A DNA stretch of 6,963 nt from the NCBI GenBank assembly GCA_947071955.1, contig CAMTGL010000108.1:1-6963 (forward strand). Direction: 5' to 3'. The position numbers and the translations under genes were made by a program. This DNA is from an uncultured Plesiomonas sp. (GTDB lineage Bacteria > Pseudomonadota > Gammaproteobacteria > Enterobacterales > CAMTGL01). The notes below the pieces were generated by a model, which saw only the letters and a program-made list of their open reading frames with translations, was not told the DNA's origin and ran no database searches. Positions within the stretch are counted from its first letter, which is position 1. Each line of letters starts with the position of its first letter. This document shows positions 5,670-6,963 of this stretch, one piece after another.

Positions 5670-6829
5670 CGGCGCAACCACTCCGTTTCCAGCGCATTTC
5701 CCCATGAAGGGTGAGGTTCTGGTAATACCCGATACAGCTCACTGTGTGCGGTAAACTGGGCTCTTTCTGTTTCACTGAGGGCAGGCAGACTCAGAATAGT
5801 GGGGTCGCCCCAGACTGCCGGATCTTCTTTATAGGCTTGTGCTGTGGGTGATAACAAGAAGTTAATGACCACTTTTGCCCCCTCAGGTGACGGCGCATTA
5901 AACGGAATTGCCAGAAAGTGAGCGCGGGTAATCGCCCCTTGTCCGAATGCATACGCTTTGGCTGTTTCTGGTAAGCGATTTTGCGCTATGGCGTTTTGTA
6001 CCTCATTAGGGTTGAAACTAAGGGCAATATCAATTTCACCTTGATTGAGTAAAGCTTGCATTTCGGTTTGATTCTGCGGGAAGGTTTGCCCCTTTTTCCA
6101 TGCATACCCGTGTAACGTATCAAGGTACTGCCATAATGCGGCAGTCTGATACTTAAAATCACTCTCTTTGACATCACGGTACAACACATCAGGCGTTGGC
6201 GCTAATTGCAGCAAGGCCGCTTTGAGGAAGTTTATCCCGTGTATTTCGGTCGGCACAGGGTAAGTGATTTTTCCGGGGTGCTGCATGGCATAGGTGAGTA
6301 AATCTTTAAAGCCTTGTGGAGGGGTTTGCAAGCTTGCTGTGTTATAGATAAAGACTAACTGGCTTAACCCCCATGGCGCTTCATACCCCTGCGTTGGAAA
6401 AGTGGCATCAACCTTTACCGGTAGACTCTGATCAACCTGCTGCCACTGTGGTAGATCTTCAACAAATGGGCCTTGCAGTAAGTCGGCGCTACGCAGGGTA
6501 TTAAAGTAGCGCCCCTGTAACCAGACAATATCACTCACACCCGGTTGTTTTTTTCCAGCAATTTTATCGGCCATAATACGGCTGACAATTTCGGTGTTAT
6601 TGGGGGTCTGAGTGTGGATAAGCGTAATATTAAAGCGCTGCTTAACTTGCGTTGTAGCCCAGTTAAGATAATTATTTAATTCGGTATTCCCCGCTTGGGT
6701 ATTAATGTAGACAGTCTGTCCTTGCGCTTGTTGCAGCGTGTGTTGCCAAGGCGTGACTTCATCAGCATACACGCCAGTGGTCCATAAACTACAGGCGAGC
6801 AGTGTCGCTGATATCCAGTTTTTCTTCAC
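5561..6829 (-). CDS. ynjB: YnjB-type ABC transporter substrate-binding protein
   Basis: 422-residue periplasmic solute-binding protein of the YnjB family (COG4134), the presumed receptor of the YnjBCD importer; its substrate is unknown. The true start is the GTG at 6829 (VKKNW), with GAGGA 7 bases upstream; the frame extends further only into adapter sequence. A Sec signal peptide spans residues 1-22 (KK, hydrophobic core, VYA|DE cleavage). A lipobox-like LLAC at 10-13 is probably too close to the N-terminus. Family-like segments include QTVYINTQAGN near the N-terminus, LLSPTAQAYKEDPAVWGDP and EPHPSWGNALETEWLRRYGT. E. coli YnjB ends about two residues after RYG(T), whereas this one continues 32 more, rich in Ser and Val, wholly antisense to punR. 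No ynjC/ynjD follows, so any membrane partners must lie elsewhere or upstream of the contig end. Confidence 0.87.
   Translation of the reverse strand: MKKNWISATLLACSLWTTGVYADEVTPWQHTLQQAQGQTVYINTQAGNTELNNYLNWATTQVKQRFNITLIHTQTPNNTEIVSRIMADKIAGKKQPGVSDIVWLQGRYFNTLRSADLLQGPFVEDLPQWQQVDQSLPVKVDATFPTQGYEAPWGLSQLVFIYNTASLQTPPQGFKDLLTYAMQHPGKITYPVPTEIHGINFLKAALLQLAPTPDVLYRDVKESDFKYQTAALWQYLDTLHGYAWKKGQTFPQNQTEMQALLNQGEIDIALSFNPNEVQNAIAQNRLPETAKAYAFGQGAITRAHFLAIPFNAPSPEGAKVVINFLLSPTAQAYKEDPAVWGDPTILSLPALSETERAQFTAHSELYRVLPEPHPSWGNALETEWLRRYGTESVSTPAADTVVSSVVSSIESHSRLSVSVSPK
5629..5655. repeat. Hairpin inside the punR/ynjB overlap
   Basis: CAGTATCT (5629-5636) and AGATACTG (5648-5655) are a perfect 8-bp inverted repeat, extendable to 10 bp with a G-T and a C-G pair around a seven-base loop. 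ATACTG also occurs at 5604-5609, so CAGTAT (5629-5634) has a second, competing partner upstream. No T run follows on either strand. It lies in coding sequence of both converging genes and is the only terminator-like structure seen between them. Confidence 0.5.
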
Positions 6830-6887
6830 AGATCTATCCTCATGCCGGGGGGAGTTGCAGAGTGCATTATCGGCGATGGTATTACTG

Positions 6888-6963
6888 CAGTCTCTTATAC
6901 ACATCAGACGCTTCGACGATCTTAACCCAGAAGAACTCGGTTGTCGCCGTATCAATAAAAAAA
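6888..6963. other. Sequencing adapter read-through (not genomic)
   Basis: Positions 6888-6906 match 17 of 19 bases of the Tn5/Nextera mosaic end, reverse complemented. 6907-6919 match the rest of the Nextera read-1 adapter with one gap and one mismatch. 6920-6927 is an 8-base gap where the i5 index belongs. 6928-6956 match 23 of 29 bases of the reverse complement of the Illumina P5 primer, and a run of A follows to the end. The order and spacing are those of a library molecule read past its insert. Genuine genome sequence ends at or near 6887. Confidence 0.96.

Noticed and set aside
1..6887. Search for a novel defence, mobile or biosynthetic system
   Set aside because: Gene content is ordinary enterobacterial chromosome; no integrase, transposase, CRISPR repeats, toxin-antitoxin pair, tRNA attachment site or abrupt composition change was seen.
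6888..6906. Tn5-like mosaic end as evidence of a real transposon insertion
   Set aside because: It is followed by Nextera adapter, an 8-base index gap and P5 primer sequence, which only a sequencing library contains.
6830..6955. In-frame N-terminal extension of ynjB by 42 residues (start at 6955)
   Set aside because: Most of it (from 6888 on) is adapter sequence, and the GTG at 6829 has both a Shine-Dalgarno site and a signal peptide immediately after it.

Overview
The window looks like a stretch of enterobacterial chromosome (Gammaproteobacteria, order Enterobacterales; base composition near 50% GC by eye). Five of the six larger genes have recognisable E. coli counterparts: ynfK/bioD2, htpX, punC (ydhC), punR (ydhB) and ynjB. 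Similarity is clear but not close, so this is probably not Escherichia or Salmonella; I cannot name the genus. From memory, those counterparts lie at scattered positions in the terminus-side part of the E. coli map, so their adjacency here suggests a rearranged terminus-proximal region.

Layout, left to right. A dethiobiotin synthetase family gene (34-714, +) ends at a strong hairpin terminator (737-763). A 52-codon minus-strand gene with an excellent ribosome binding site follows (800-958); I do not recognise its product. A roughly 470-base non-coding stretch carries a possible promoter for that small gene, a CRP-like inverted repeat next to an AT-rich palindrome, and a compact overlapping sigma-70/sigma-32-type promoter for htpX. 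htpX (1429-2307, +), the inner-membrane quality-control protease, ends at its own terminator (2335-2362). A DUF1835/DUF3658-type gene of unknown function (2465-3331, +) meets punC (3344-4534, -) tail to tail with a 12-base gap. punC, a purine nucleoside exporter of the Bcr/CflA family, is divergent from its LysR-type regulator punR (4704-5669, +); the shared intergenic region holds two inverted repeats that could be operators. punR overlaps convergently by 109 bases with ynjB (5561-6829, -), a periplasmic solute-binding protein.

The last ~76 bases (6888-6963) are not genomic. They match, with errors, the reverse complement of the Nextera transposase end, an 8-base index gap, the Illumina P5 primer and a trailing A run. 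Any open reading frame extended into this segment is artefactual, and the true ynjB start is the GTG at 6829.

Functionally the region is housekeeping and accessory metabolism: cofactor synthesis, envelope proteolysis, nucleoside efflux with its regulator, and solute binding. I found no phage, insertion sequence, CRISPR, tRNA, defence island or obviously new system. The items most worth checking are the small minus-strand gene, the punR/ynjB tail overlap with its internal hairpin, and the adapter at the contig end.
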